64,000 nt of DNA from the NCBI RefSeq assembly GCF_900143095.1, contig NZ_FRDA01000002.1, forward strand, positions 124,001 to 188,000, read 5' to 3'. Both the position numbers and the translations under genes were made by a program. Numbering within the stretch: position 1 is the first letter of the stretch; every line of letters begins with the position of its first letter. Positions 16,731 to 25,615 of the stretch are shown piece after piece. This DNA is from Pseudomonas asturiensis. Lineage in GTDB: Bacteria > Pseudomonadota > Gammaproteobacteria > Pseudomonadales > Pseudomonadaceae. A model generated the notes under the pieces. It was not told the origin of the DNA, ran no database searches, and was given only the letters and a program-made list of their open reading frames with translations.

Positions 16731-16768
16731 CCTGCAAACGCCTGCAAACGCCTGCAAACGCCTGCAAC
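16731..16768. repeat. Tandem 10-bp repeat
   Basis: CCTGCAAACG occurs three times back to back (16731-16760), with a fourth partial unit CCTGCAAC. It occupies the 5' leader region of the radC-like gene. The 10-base period equals about one helical turn, so bound proteins would line up on one face; function unknown. Confidence 0.8.
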
Positions 16769-16839
16769 TCTACACCCACCCTGGGGATACCACTCCCCTC
16801 GGGCGTGTACCCCTGATTATTCCCTTCGGAGGTAGCGCC

Positions 16840-17334
16840 ATGAGCACACCACTCAAACTGATTGAGACCTCGGATTCCGAGGCAGATCGCATTGTCCACG
16901 AAAACCAGCTGATCGACGAAGCGCTGCATATTCTGGATCGTCGGCTTTTCGTCCGCGGGCCTATCCTGACGTCGCCGGACACCGTAGCGGCTTACCTAAA
17001 ACTGCGTCTTGCGCACCAAGACCATGAAGTCTTTGGTGTGATTTTTTTTGACGCCCAGCACCGGGTGCTGGCGTTCGAAATCCTCTTTCACGGCAGCATT
17101 GATGGCGCCAGCGTTTACCCCCGCCAAGTCGTTAAGCGTTCCCTCGCGCATAACGCTGCGGCCGCCATTTTTGTTCACAACCACCCCTCAGGGTGTACGG
17201 AACCCAGCCAGGCGGATCGCGTCTTGACCGCTCGGTTGAAAGAGGCCTTGGCCTTGATCGACGTGTGCGTACTGGATCACTTCATCGTGGGTGAAGGTCG
17301 CCCGCTCTCCCTTGCCGAATACGGCTGGCTTTAA
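16840..17334 (+). CDS. radC: RadC-family JAB1/MPN domain protein
   Basis: 164 residues. The JAMM motif is visible as Glu80 followed by [15 protein letters not shown] (His113, His115, Ser123, Asp126), the metal-dependent protease/deubiquitinase-like fold of RadC proteins. It lacks the N-terminal HhH domain of chromosomal RadC, as is usual for mobile-element copies. The name RadC is historical; a DNA-repair role is not proven. It is followed by a terminator-like hairpin. Confidence 0.92.
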   Translation: MSTPLKLIETSDSEADRIVHENQLIDEALHILDRRLFVRGPILTSPDTVAAYLKLRLAHQDHEVFGVIFFDAQHRVLAFEILFHGSIDGASVYPRQVVKRSLAHNAAAAIFVHNHPSGCTEPSQADRVLTARLKEALALIDVCVLDHFIVGEGRPLSLAEYGWL

Positions 17335-17341
17335 CCCTCAC

Positions 17342-17369
17342 AGGCGCCTACGGGCGCCTTAGTCATTTT
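17342..17369 (+). terminator. Hairpin with TACG tetraloop after radC
   Basis: AGGCGCC (17342-17348), loop TACG, GGCGCCT (17353-17359), followed by TAGTCATTTT. The stem is strong but the T-run is weak, so termination may be partial. Confidence 0.55.
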
Positions 17370-17386
17370 CATTCTGGAGCACGGTC

Positions 17387-18144
17387 ATGAACCCCACACA
17401 CCAAGCCACCGCCCTGCTGATCGCCTCAAATCCATTTACTCGCGGCTACGACAAACTTTATATCGAACGGCTGTTAATGATCGCCTACGAGGACGGTTGT
17501 CCTCCCTGCTTTCGGCCTATGCACGACTCCCAGGCGCATCTGCCCGACGATACGTTGCAACTGGTCCCCTGCATCTTCAATGATGATTTCGCCTTGATCA
17601 GCGAAGGCCAATCCATTCTGAATGAATTGGATGGTTGCTGCCCGTCCAACGGACTGGTGCACCAGGTGGTCTATGCCGTAATAGGCGAAGTGTTCAACGA
17701 GCAGTGCCACGTCGCGGACTTTGACTCCTTGAAAGAAGCCAAGTCCGTGGTCCTTCGCTTGAGTTTCGAGACTGGACACTACAGCCGAGCTTGGGAGATC
17801 AGTACCGCACACCTCACTGAAGAAGCATTGCGCTACTTGGAACACCGGGCGGGCTATTTCTACTCTAGCCCAACCGGGCTGCTGTTCGAACCCTTTGTCC
17901 TGAAGGACTGCAATGGCATCGGGTGTAGCTGATCGGCACGCCCTGGACAGACGATAACCTGTTAAAAATCGAGGGCTGTTCTTATTCATCGCTGAGGCAA
18001 GAGCAACTCGATGCTGGTACGCCGGCAGCCTTGGCCAACGTACTGTATATGGCGGCATTGGCGGATGTGCGATTGTTGATCTTCGACCCCGACGCTGCTG
18101 TCTTGGATGGACTAGCTATCTATGATGCAGAGCAAAGTATTTAG
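17387..18144 (+). pseudogene. Unrecognised ICE gene split by a frameshift near 17930
   Basis: The first part (17387-17932) encodes 181 residues and ends at TGA just after CNGIGCS. The -1 frame then stays coding from about 17927 to the TAG at 18144, giving LIGTPWTDDNLLKIEGCSYSSLRQEQLDAGTPAALANVLYMAALADVRLLIFDPDAAVLDGL. That tail looks like a real protein and fits the end of a longer family member. Reading both parts gives about 250 residues, so one lost base is the simplest explanation. No slippery heptamer is seen at the junction. The family is not identified with confidence (DUF5983-like features are possible). Confidence 0.6.
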
Positions 18145-18194
18145 CGTTAACACGACCTGCCATAAATCGGATTTCTCACTGAATCGCTCCTTCA

Positions 18195-18237
18195 CCTCAT
18201 GTCAGGTTCTGTACTGAATCTGACATGAGGTTTTTTT
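18195..18237 (+). terminator. Strong terminator/attenuator hairpin containing the pilL Shine-Dalgarno
   Basis: CCTCATGTCAG (18195-18205) pairs with CTGACATGAGG (18220-18230), extendable to 15 bp with GTTC/GAAT and a 6-base loop, and seven T follow (18231-18237). The only plausible Shine-Dalgarno for the next gene (ATG at 18239) is GAGG at 18227-18230, inside the 3' arm. The element can both end upstream transcription and hide the ribosome site of the first transfer gene. Confidence 0.75.
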
Positions 18238-18238
18238 C

Positions 18239-18781
18239 ATGGAGCGTTTTTTTACGCCTGTCTGTCTGCTGGTTTTTTTGAGTGCCTGCAGCGCGCAAAT
18301 TCCAACCCCATTGCCGACTAATCCAAAGATCGACAGTGGCTCCAATCGGACCCAATTATCGAGGAGCCCGGCCGAAGCAAACCATCCGGCGGAGATCCGT
18401 TATGGTCGCTATACCCTGGTGAGTACAGAGCCCACTACGGAGCAACGTGATCTTCTCGCTCAAATAATTGATCTGAGCATACCGTCCAACCTTAATCCCT
18501 CGGTACAGGAGGCGATGCACTACGTGTTGCAGCGCTCGGGTTATTCGCTCTGCCCTACCACCGAACCAGTAAAGACACTTTTCACTCGGCCTCTGCCCGC
18601 TGCCCATTACCGGCTCGGCCCGATTGCGTTACGCAGCGCACTACAGGTACTGGCGGGCTCCGCCTGGCAACTCACGACCGATGAGGTCAGCCGTTCGGTC
18701 TGCTTCGAACAGCAGAAAGCTGATGTCGGCATCGTGCGGGCTACACCAGACTCGTCCCATCAGGCGGAGGCACGTCCATGA
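18239..18781 (+). CDS. PilL N-terminal-like lipoprotein (TIGR03748)
   Basis: 180 residues. The N-terminus MERFFTPVCLLVFLSACSAQ has a lipobox (LSAC), predicting an outer-membrane lipoprotein. The following region (RYGRYTLVSTEPTTEQRDLLAQIIDLSIP...VLQRSGYSLCP...HYRLGPIALRSALQVLAGSAW) is the conserved PilL-N domain (TIGR03748) of ICE transfer regions. It is the first gene of the transfer block and sits directly behind the attenuator at 18195-18237. It probably takes part in the secretion channel or its pilus. Confidence 0.88.
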   Translation: MERFFTPVCLLVFLSACSAQIPTPLPTNPKIDSGSNRTQLSRSPAEANHPAEIRYGRYTLVSTEPTTEQRDLLAQIIDLSIPSNLNPSVQEAMHYVLQRSGYSLCPTTEPVKTLFTRPLPAAHYRLGPIALRSALQVLAGSAWQLTTDEVSRSVCFEQQKADVGIVRATPDSSHQAEARP

Positions 18782-19449
18782 AAGCCTCGACGTTTCAAAC
18801 CATCATTGTTGGCTTACTTTACCTGGCAGTCGCCGGGCTGAGCGGCGGTTTGTTTAACCAGTATCAGCGCATGGCAGAGCTACAGAGTACGAACACCAAT
18901 CGCCTACAAACTTTGGACACCTTGCAACGTAATTTAAGCGCGCTCAAGGACGCACAGGAGAAACTGCAGTACGCGCTGAAAGACTTGAAGCAGATGGTCG
19001 ATACCGGTGAACAACAGGCCAATACCCTCGATCCGATGCTGGATCAGTGGGCGCAAGAGATACAGGAGATGCGCGACGGTCTGGCAGACCGCGCCACCGT
19101 GAAAGACCTGACAGCTCTAAGCGGACGCTTTGAGCACGTCGAACAGCAGCTACTGGAGCTCAAGACTCAGCCAACCCTCCCACCGCCAACCTCTTCCGCG
19201 AACAAGCCGAAAAAGACGGCTCGCCCAAAACCCGTCCCGCTATCGCCACCGTTCTCAGTGTTGGGTGTCGAGTCCCGCGGGGGTGAGCGCTTTTTGGCAG
19301 TCGCACCTCATGACAGTAGCTCTCTCATAGATATTCGGCTGCTGCATGCCGGCGAGCAGTTCGGAGCCTGGCACCTGAAAGTGCTTGAGCCGCACTCAGC
19401 CATCTTCTCGGTGGCCGCTCAGCCAGATCAGACCGTGCAACTCCCTTGA
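18778..19449 (+). CDS. Membrane-anchored coiled-coil transfer protein
   Basis: 223 residues. One N-terminal membrane segment (IIVGLLYLAVAGLSGGLF) is followed by a long heptad-rich stretch (about residues 30-130, LQTLDTLQRNLSALKDAQEKLQYALKDLKQMV). A Pro/Lys-rich linker and a small C-terminal domain (FSVLGVESRGGERFLAVAPHDSSSLIDIRLLHAGEQFGAWHLKVL) complete it. This layout is typical of the bitopic inner-membrane protein between PilL-N and TIGR03759 genes in these ICEs. It overlaps the previous gene by 4 bases. The specific role is not known. Confidence 0.75.
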   Translation: MKASTFQTIIVGLLYLAVAGLSGGLFNQYQRMAELQSTNTNRLQTLDTLQRNLSALKDAQEKLQYALKDLKQMVDTGEQQANTLDPMLDQWAQEIQEMRDGLADRATVKDLTALSGRFEHVEQQLLELKTQPTLPPPTSSANKPKKTARPKPVPLSPPFSVLGVESRGGERFLAVAPHDSSSLIDIRLLHAGEQFGAWHLKVLEPHSAIFSVAAQPDQTVQLP

Positions 19450-19458
19450 GAAGCGATC

Positions 19459-20178
19459 ATGAACAGAGTGCCACTACTCCCCGTCGTTTGTCTCGCGTCG
19501 CTACTGGCCATAGGCACTGCGATGGGCACCCCTGCCACGACACGGTCACGGATCCAGGACACACAATCCACTCCGCTGGGACACTCGCACTCTGAACAGG
19601 CCGCAAGCTGGGGGCTCACGGAGCAGGAGTGGACACACTTCGAACAGATCCAAGCCGGCTCACGCGGTTTCTGGAGCCCGAACCTCGATCCGTTGACCGC
19701 CCTCGGGGTTGAGGCCCAGACCGACCAAGAACGCCAGCGCTATGCCGAATTACAGGTAGCACTGGAAGCCAAACGCGCCGAGCGTGAATTGGCCTACCAA
19801 GACGCTTACACCGCGGCCTGGACCAAGCTGTTTCCCGGGCTGCTGCCGATCCAGGGCATGGCATCTTCGCCCCCTACCAGCTCATCAGTCGCCCCGCGCC
19901 CAGCCCTGTTTGTAGAGGACCGCTGCCCTGCATGCACCGCTGAAGCACAACGTTTGCAGAACAGTGACACGGCGTTCGATATCTACCTGGTGGGCAGCCA
20001 AGGCGAGGATGAACGCGTCCGCAGCTGGGCTCGCCAGGCAGACATCGATCCGGCCAAGGTTCAACGCCGGCAGATCACCCTGAACCATGACAGTGGTCGC
20101 TGGTTTAGCCTGGGTGCCCCAGGACCATTGCCCACCACATTTCAACAGGTGAACGGACAATGGCAACGCCTAAACTGA
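19459..20178 (+). CDS. Integrating conjugative element protein, PFL_4693 family (TIGR03759)
   Basis: 239 residues with a signal peptide (MNRVPLLPVVCLASLLAIGTAMG). The sequence WGLTEQEWTHFEQIQAGSRGFWSPNLDPLTALGVEAQTDQERQRYAE and the later VEDRCPACTAEAQRLQNSDTAFDIYLVGSQGEDERVRSWA match TIGR03759. The CPAC motif sits in a thioredoxin-like region, so a periplasmic disulphide function is possible. Its 3' end overlaps the lytic transglycosylase start. Confidence 0.9.
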   Translation: MNRVPLLPVVCLASLLAIGTAMGTPATTRSRIQDTQSTPLGHSHSEQAASWGLTEQEWTHFEQIQAGSRGFWSPNLDPLTALGVEAQTDQERQRYAELQVALEAKRAERELAYQDAYTAAWTKLFPGLLPIQGMASSPPTSSSVAPRPALFVEDRCPACTAEAQRLQNSDTAFDIYLVGSQGEDERVRSWARQADIDPAKVQRRQITLNHDSGRWFSLGAPGPLPTTFQQVNGQWQRLN

Positions 20179-20708
20179 GTGGTCTTGCGCTCATGTTGAC
20201 GATGCTCGCAGTCCAGGCTGACGAACTTCCGCCTCCGGCGTATCAATTGGCGGCGCATGACGCCAACATCCCGCCTACGGTGCTGTTCGCAATTACCTTG
20301 CAGGAGAGTGGTATCCATGTCCGTGGTCGACTGCTGCCCTGGCCCTGGACCCTTAACATCGCCGGAACACCCTATCGCTTCGCCACGCGCCAGGCCGCCT
20401 GTAACGCATTGCTTAAGGCACTCGCCCGGCATGACGCCAAACGGGTCGACGTCGGCCTTGGACAAACCAACCTAGGTTCCCACGAGCAACGTTTTTCCAG
20501 TCCCTGCGAAGCCCTTGATCCCTACCGAAATCTCGCCGTGACCGCCGCGTTGTTACATGAGCATCACGCCGCCACCGGTAATTGGGTTTCAGCCGCAGGG
20601 CGTTATCACCGCCCTGCGGGAGGTTTACCCGCCGCGCGCTACCGCGATGGATTCTCCCGGCAACTCGCACGGCTACAGGCTTTCGCTGAACAAGGCACAC
20701 CACCATGA
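20160..20708 (+). CDS. Lytic transglycosylase of the transfer apparatus (PilT/SLT-like)
   Basis: 182 residues with a short signal peptide (LSGLALMLTMLAVQA). The SLT-like fold is indicated by AHDANIPPTVLFAITLQESGIHV (catalytic Glu in LQESG) and VDVGLGQTNLG, with AVTAALLHEHHAATGNWVSAAGRYHRPAG near the end. Such enzymes open peptidoglycan locally so the secretion channel can assemble. Position between TIGR03759 and TIGR03765 is the canonical one. It overlaps both neighbours. Confidence 0.88.
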   Translation: MATPKLSGLALMLTMLAVQADELPPPAYQLAAHDANIPPTVLFAITLQESGIHVRGRLLPWPWTLNIAGTPYRFATRQAACNALLKALARHDAKRVDVGLGQTNLGSHEQRFSSPCEALDPYRNLAVTAALLHEHHAATGNWVSAAGRYHRPAGGLPAARYRDGFSRQLARLQAFAEQGTPP

Positions 20709-21220
20709 AACGAATTCCTATTGCCTATTACTTCCTCCTGCTCTTGGCTGCTTTCGCCCAGTCGAAACAATCCGTTGCAGAGGACCAGTTTGGCGGCTTC
20801 ACCCGTCCCCATTTTCAAGTTGCCAGGCCGCCCATGAACAACAATCTCCAGCCTGATCGGGCCATGCATGCGGACCTGTCCATTTTTGCCGATGAAACCT
20901 GGTTACTACCCGTCCGCAGCTCTCTCTTGAGCCCCGGCCAAATCACGCCTCGCGCCTTGAACATGCCGGGCTTACGGCCATTTTTCCTGGTCGGTGAGGA
21001 TCCCCACTCACTGGCTTGGTTGCGTCAACGCGCGACTGAATTGCAGGAAATGGGCGCGGCTGGTCTAGCGGTTGAAGTAACCGATGCCGAAGCTTTGATC
21101 CGGATTCGAGCAGCCGCCCCGGGCATCACCATCCTGCCGGTCAACGGTAACGACATCGCCACCCGCTTGCAGATCGAGCACTACCCCGTCTTGATCACCG
21201 CCACCTCACTGGAACAATGA
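20705..21220 (+). CDS. Integrating conjugative element protein, PFL_4695 family (TIGR03765)
   Basis: 171 residues with a signal peptide (IPIAYYFLLLLAAFAQSKQSVAE). The region LLPVRSSLLSPGQITPRALNMPGLRPFFLVGEDPHSLAWLRQRATELQEMGAAGLAVEVTDAEALIRIRAAAPGITILPVNGNDIATRLQIEHYPVLI is characteristic of TIGR03765 (TraF/TraW-like accessory periplasmic proteins of ICE transfer systems). Coupled to the transglycosylase by a 4-base overlap and followed closely by traD. Confidence 0.9.
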   Translation: MKRIPIAYYFLLLLAAFAQSKQSVAEDQFGGFTRPHFQVARPPMNNNLQPDRAMHADLSIFADETWLLPVRSSLLSPGQITPRALNMPGLRPFFLVGEDPHSLAWLRQRATELQEMGAAGLAVEVTDAEALIRIRAAAPGITILPVNGNDIATRLQIEHYPVLITATSLEQ

Positions 21221-21229
21221 GTCCAGGTC

Positions 21230-23335
21230 ATGGCCGAACATGCGATGGAGTCCAAGCTCCGGCCGGCGGTGGAGTTGTACACCGTAGCGATCTGCATCGC
21301 CGCCGCGGTGTTGTGCGTGTACTCGCCCTGGGCTGTGGCCCTGTCACCCGAGATCGGGCTGGTTGCGGCGCTGGCCTATGCCCTGTTCGGCCTTATTCGG
21401 CTTCGACAAGCCTGGGAGGTGCTGCGCTATCGGCGCAATATCCGTCGGCTGCCCCGTTACGAGCTGACCAGTCGACAGATTCCGATCAGCCGCAAGCGTC
21501 TGTTCATGGGCCGCGGATTTCGTTGGACCCGCCTGCACACCCAGCGCCTGGTCGAGGCCCAGGATCCGGCGGTCGCCCACTATGTCGACCAACCTACCTG
21601 TTACCGTCTGGCCCGTGGACTCGAACGGCGCCTGGAGCATGCACCGTTCCCGCTCTCGACATTGGCCCGTGTCACCGCCTGGGACAGTGCCTTCAATCCC
21701 TTGCGCCCTTTGCCCCCGGTAGGTGGCTCGCCACTGTTGCATGGGGTCGAGCCCGATGAGACGGAAGTCAGTCTACCATTGGGCGAACGCGTCGGACACA
21801 CCCTGGTGCTAGGCACTACTCGCGTCGGCAAGACGCGACTCGCCGAGGTGTACATCACCCAGGACATTCACCGCGTCGAACACGAGGTAGTGATTGTCTT
21901 CGATCCGAAGGGTGATGCCGACCTGCTCAAGCGCATGTACGTCGAAGCCAAACGCGCCGGTAGGGAAAAGGAATTCTATGTTTTCCATCTAGGCTGGCCA
22001 GAGATCTCCGCGCGTTACAACGCCGTAGGACGTTTCGGGCGCATTTCGGAAGTGGCGTCGCGTATCGCCGGGCAGCTCAGCGGTGAAGGTAACTCGGCGG
22101 CCTTCCGTGAGTTCGCCTGGCGCTTCGTCAACATCATTGCCCGGGCTTTGATCGAGTTGGGTCGACGTCCGGACTACCTGCAGATCCAGCGACATGTGGT
22201 CAATATCGATGCGCTGTTCATCGAATACGCTCAGCAGTTTTTCGCCAAGACCGACCCGAAGGCCTGGGAGGTGATTGTCCAACTTGAAGGCAAGCTCAAC
22301 GAGAAAAACATTCCCCGGCATATGGTGGGACGCGAAAAGCGTGTGGTGGCCATCGAGCAGTACCTGGCGGCCAAACGGGTATTTGATCCAGTCATGGACG
22401 GACTGCGATCGGCGGTGCGATATGACCGTACTTACTTCGACAAAATCGTTGCCTCGCTACTGCCGCTGCTGGAGAAACTTACCACCGGCAAGACCGCCCA
22501 GCTACTGGCGCCCAACTACACCGATTTAGATGATCCGCGGCCAATCTTCGATTGGATGCAGATCATCCGAAAACGCGGCATCGTCTACGTTGGCCTCGAT
22601 GCGCTGACTGATGCCGAAGTGGCCGCCGCCGTGGGCAATTCAATGTTCGCCGACTTGGTCTCGGTCGCGGGACATATCTACAAACATGGCATTGACCATG
22701 GGCTGCCTCAATCTGGCAACGCTGGTGACAAACTTCCAATCAACCTGCATGCCGATGAGTTCAACGAGTTGATGGGCGATGAGTTCATTCCGCTGATCAA
22801 CAAGGGGGGCGGTGCCGGTATCCAGGTAACCGCCTACACCCAAACCCTCAGCGATATCGAAGCACGAATCGGCAACCGGGCCAAGGCCGGCCAAGTGGTC
22901 GGCAACTTCAACACCCTACAGATGCTGCGGGTGCGGGAAACCGCAACCGCGGAACTGCTCACCCAGCAGTTGCCCAAGGTTAATGTGCTCACCAAAACCT
23001 TGGTCTCGGGTGCAACCGACACCTCCGATCCGGAGGCCAACACGGACTTCACCTCGTCCTCACAGGACCGTGTCAGCAGCACCAGCGTGCCGCTGATCGA
23101 GCCTGCTCACATCGTCAGCTTGCCCAAGGGGCAAATGTTCTCCTTCCAGGCCGGGGGGCAGCTCTGGAAAGTCCGCATGCCGTTGCCAAAACCCTCCAAC
23201 GACGATGCCATGCCCAAGGACCTGCAGGAATTAACTCAACGGATGCGGGCGGCCTACAACGCGCAGGCGGGGCAGTGGTGGAGCGCCAGTGGTGGCGGCC
23301 CAACTACCAACTTCGATTTGGATCAGGTGGGGTAG
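21230..23335 (+). CDS. traD: Type IV coupling protein TraD (TIGR03743, SXT/TOL type)
   Basis: 701 residues. The N-terminus holds two membrane segments (VAICIAAAVLCVYSPWAVAL, LVAALAYALFGLI). Walker A is LGTTRVGKTRLAEV at about residue 195 and Walker B is in LPINLHADEFNEL. The C-terminal half is a RecA/FtsK-like ATPase. It links the MobH relaxosome to the secretion channel and drives DNA export. The first ATG at 21230 has a weak ribosome site (AGG close by); ATG 21245 is an alternative. Ninety bases separate it from the next gene. Confidence 0.94.
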   Translation: MAEHAMESKLRPAVELYTVAICIAAAVLCVYSPWAVALSPEIGLVAALAYALFGLIRLRQAWEVLRYRRNIRRLPRYELTSRQIPISRKRLFMGRGFRWTRLHTQRLVEAQDPAVAHYVDQPTCYRLARGLERRLEHAPFPLSTLARVTAWDSAFNPLRPLPPVGGSPLLHGVEPDETEVSLPLGERVGHTLVLGTTRVGKTRLAEVYITQDIHRVEHEVVIVFDPKGDADLLKRMYVEAKRAGREKEFYVFHLGWPEISARYNAVGRFGRISEVASRIAGQLSGEGNSAAFREFAWRFVNIIARALIELGRRPDYLQIQRHVVNIDALFIEYAQQFFAKTDPKAWEVIVQLEGKLNEKNIPRHMVGREKRVVAIEQYLAAKRVFDPVMDGLRSAVRYDRTYFDKIVASLLPLLEKLTTGKTAQLLAPNYTDLDDPRPIFDWMQIIRKRGIVYVGLDALTDAEVAAAVGNSMFADLVSVAGHIYKHGIDHGLPQSGNAGDKLPINLHADEFNELMGDEFIPLINKGGGAGIQVTAYTQTLSDIEARIGNRAKAGQVVGNFNTLQMLRVRETATAELLTQQLPKVNVLTKTLVSGATDTSDPEANTDFTSSSQDRVSSTSVPLIEPAHIVSLPKGQMFSFQAGGQLWKVRMPLPKPSNDDAMPKDLQELTQRMRAAYNAQAGQWWSASGGGPTTNFDLDQVG

Positions 23336-23426
23336 CCCGGCCCCACCACAGGTTTCGATTAAGCAAATACGCACTCGGCAGGAGTCATACCTAAATCAAA
23401 ATCTGCAGAGCGTAATGGAGTGAACG

Positions 23427-24158
23427 ATGGCGACTTTCGCTCAGAAACAGCCACCACAACCGATCCAGCGTCCGGGATTGATTATCTCGGCAACCAGCCT
23501 GGCTCTGCGCATCATCGGTGTGCTGATGGCCTCGTTGCTGTTCTCGGTCCTCATCGAGTTCGCCGGTTTGCTGCTAATCTGGGGCGATCAGGGTTGGCGT
23601 CACAGCGAAACCGTGTTGAGTAGCGAGCTGGGCTGGTTCAGCGAGCACTTCAAATCTTCTCTCATCCTCCAACAACCTGGGCAGACGATTGTCCAGTGGC
23701 TGGATTTTCTAAATCAATGGTTATTGGTTAAGACCGGTTTTGCGGATTTTGCCCGGCAGGCGAGGGTGTCGAACCAAGGCAACGGCTTCTCGAGCTGGAT
23801 CAACCAGCTCTACGTGAGCATTGAGGACTTCGTACTGGCCGCAGTTTATGTGATCTTTACCTACGTGGTGCGCCTGACCATTCTGGTCCTGGCCGCCCCC
23901 CTGTTTCTGATGGCCATGTTTACTGGTTTTATCGATGGTCTGATACGCCGCGACCTGCGCAAATTTGGCGCAGGTCGGGAAAGTAGTTTTGTTTATCACC
24001 GTGCAAAACGGACTGTGGTACCGCTATTGACTCTGCCCTGGATCGTTTACCTATCATTACCCATTACACTCAATCCGCCGGCCGTTTTTATCCCTTGCGC
24101 CGTGATACTCGGGGCAGCCACCGCATTGACAACAACCACATTCAAAAAATACATCTAA
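23427..24158 (+). CDS. ICE membrane protein, PFL_4697 family (TIGR03747)
   Basis: 243 residues with GGAG before the ATG. It has several membrane segments (LRIIGVLMASLLFSVLIEFAGLLLIW; DFVLAAVYVIFTYVVRLTILVLAAPLFLMAMFTGFIDGLIRRDLRKFGAGRESSFVYHRAKR). The latter is the family signature of TIGR03747. Inner-membrane component of the transfer apparatus with unknown detailed role. In related ICEs the RAQPRD gene follows; here a minus-strand gene intervenes. Confidence 0.92.
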   Translation: MATFAQKQPPQPIQRPGLIISATSLALRIIGVLMASLLFSVLIEFAGLLLIWGDQGWRHSETVLSSELGWFSEHFKSSLILQQPGQTIVQWLDFLNQWLLVKTGFADFARQARVSNQGNGFSSWINQLYVSIEDFVLAAVYVIFTYVVRLTILVLAAPLFLMAMFTGFIDGLIRRDLRKFGAGRESSFVYHRAKRTVVPLLTLPWIVYLSLPITLNPPAVFIPCAVILGAATALTTTTFKKYI

Positions 24159-24235
24159 ACAAATCACCTGAAGCTCAACCAAGCAACTAGCAGCATATCT
24201 ATCCAAGAGAGCCAAAAGCCAGAATGATATGCCAC

Positions 24236-25405
24236 TTAGCAAGCTCTCAGCTTTATGAGAAACCACCATTTAAAAAATATTACTCTCATCGCGCGCAACA
24301 ACCAAGAGCGCGACTTCATGTTACCCTCTCCTATTATTGATAATGACGCTGTTGCAGCCTTGCCACCGGCAAGAAAAGAAATAATACAAAAGAGAAAATA
24401 CTTCAGATTTTCGTGTTCTCGACTCAGTTTAACCTTATCCACTAACCTTCCAAGTTTTTCATAGAGCTTACGTACACGCTCCCCATGGGCAGTCAGTGGA
24501 ATGTAATCTTTGCTCCCAAACTCCTGACTATTTATCATTAGATGAGTAGGTGTTTCATGGCACGCGCCGCTATTATTGGCACGAGAGCAAAAATAAGCAT
24601 TTATTCTGGCTATGGCATCGGGGCCTGGTAATGATTGCAACCAGGAATCTCCGTAGCGTCTCAATTCCGGCTCATCCCCGACGCTGTTGATCGATAATAT
24701 CGAATACACTTTGACAGCGGATTTACAGACTGCATTTTCAGCCGCTGAAAATGAGGTATCGGTTAGACAGCTCTCCTTCAAATCTTGATACCGATCTTTA
24801 TAAAACCGCAAATAGTCACCCAGCAATTTATTGGTATCTACCATTTGGTCACGATCAAACTTTGCTTGAGAGTCAACCACCAAATACATGCATCCCACCA
24901 GGCTTAGCATGCACCACAGATGGTCATAGCCATGCTTAAATTTCGGACTCTTAAAAAAATTCGCAAAAATTAAAATAATCGACCAACCCAAGACAAATGC
25001 AATTAAAAAATTTATCCCACTGTTCCAAAAGCCACCTATATACCCCGACCCCAGATTAAAGTCCTCAGGAATAAGCAACCACCAACTCGGTGCGAATCCG
25101 GCCAGTGATAAAAATCCAGGAAAAAGCACGATCAACAAGCCCGCGGTGCCCGGCTTACGCCCTAGAACATAAGCCCCTCTGACAAATACAAGGCCCACTA
25201 AAACAAGGAACATAAAGAAAAACAAAGAAATTATTTTTACGCCCGCGACGGGACTAAGATTCAACAGCGGGTACGGTATACCTGGCTCGTATATGTCATT
25301 AAAATAACCAAACCAACCGATTCCTTCTAGGTTCTGTGCCACCCCGTAAGAGGCAATGAACGATATCCAATAATATGGTTTTATAAACAGATAAAGCCAT
25401 TGCAT
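24236..25405 (-). CDS. Polytopic membrane protein of unknown family, inserted in the transfer operon
   Basis: 389 residues from an ATG with AGGGAG upstream. Five or so hydrophobic segments lie in the first 170 residues (for example IISLFFFMFLVLVGLVFVRGAYVLG and LIAFVLGWSIILIFANFF). They are followed by a soluble, Cys-containing domain (CLTDTSFSAAENAVCKSAVKVYSI, YFCSRANNSGACHETPTH) and a basic tail. Its DNA is clearly more AT-rich than both neighbours and it runs against the operon, so it looks like a later acquisition. The position and architecture suggest an entry-exclusion or other surface-type protein, but this is inference. I recognise no family. Confidence 0.75.
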   Translation of the reverse strand: MQWLYLFIKPYYWISFIASYGVAQNLEGIGWFGYFNDIYEPGIPYPLLNLSPVAGVKIISLFFFMFLVLVGLVFVRGAYVLGRKPGTAGLLIVLFPGFLSLAGFAPSWWLLIPEDFNLGSGYIGGFWNSGINFLIAFVLGWSIILIFANFFKSPKFKHGYDHLWCMLSLVGCMYLVVDSQAKFDRDQMVDTNKLLGDYLRFYKDRYQDLKESCLTDTSFSAAENAVCKSAVKVYSILSINSVGDEPELRRYGDSWLQSLPGPDAIARINAYFCSRANNSGACHETPTHLMINSQEFGSKDYIPLTAHGERVRKLYEKLGRLVDKVKLSREHENLKYFLFCIISFLAGGKAATASLSIIGEGNMKSRSWLLRAMRVIFFKWWFLIKLRAC

Positions 25406-25615
25406 AAAAACTGCTCCCTAAAAAACAAGCTCATGTTCAAAACTGAGGGGGTAGCCCCTCGGTGTAACCCTACCGTCGGCGCATGTGGACCGTGCCAATC
25501 AAGAATACCCAAGAGGTCAATCGCCCTCAAAAACGATTGTCTCTGCTTCAGTTTTTCTAGGGATTTAACTGGTCATTTTCACAATCCTGAACGTGAGAAT
25601 CCAGAGCCAATCGCC

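Noticed and set aside
16731..16768. Possible CRISPR-like repeat array
   Set aside because: Units are 10 bases without spacers and no cas genes are present; it is a simple tandem repeat.
17918..17940. Programmed -1 frameshift in the split gene
   Set aside because: No X XXY YYZ slippery heptamer is present, so loss of a base is simpler.
21217..21759. 180-codon frame overlapping the start of traD
   Set aside because: Shadow of traD, whose frame is unambiguous (membrane spans, Walker motifs).
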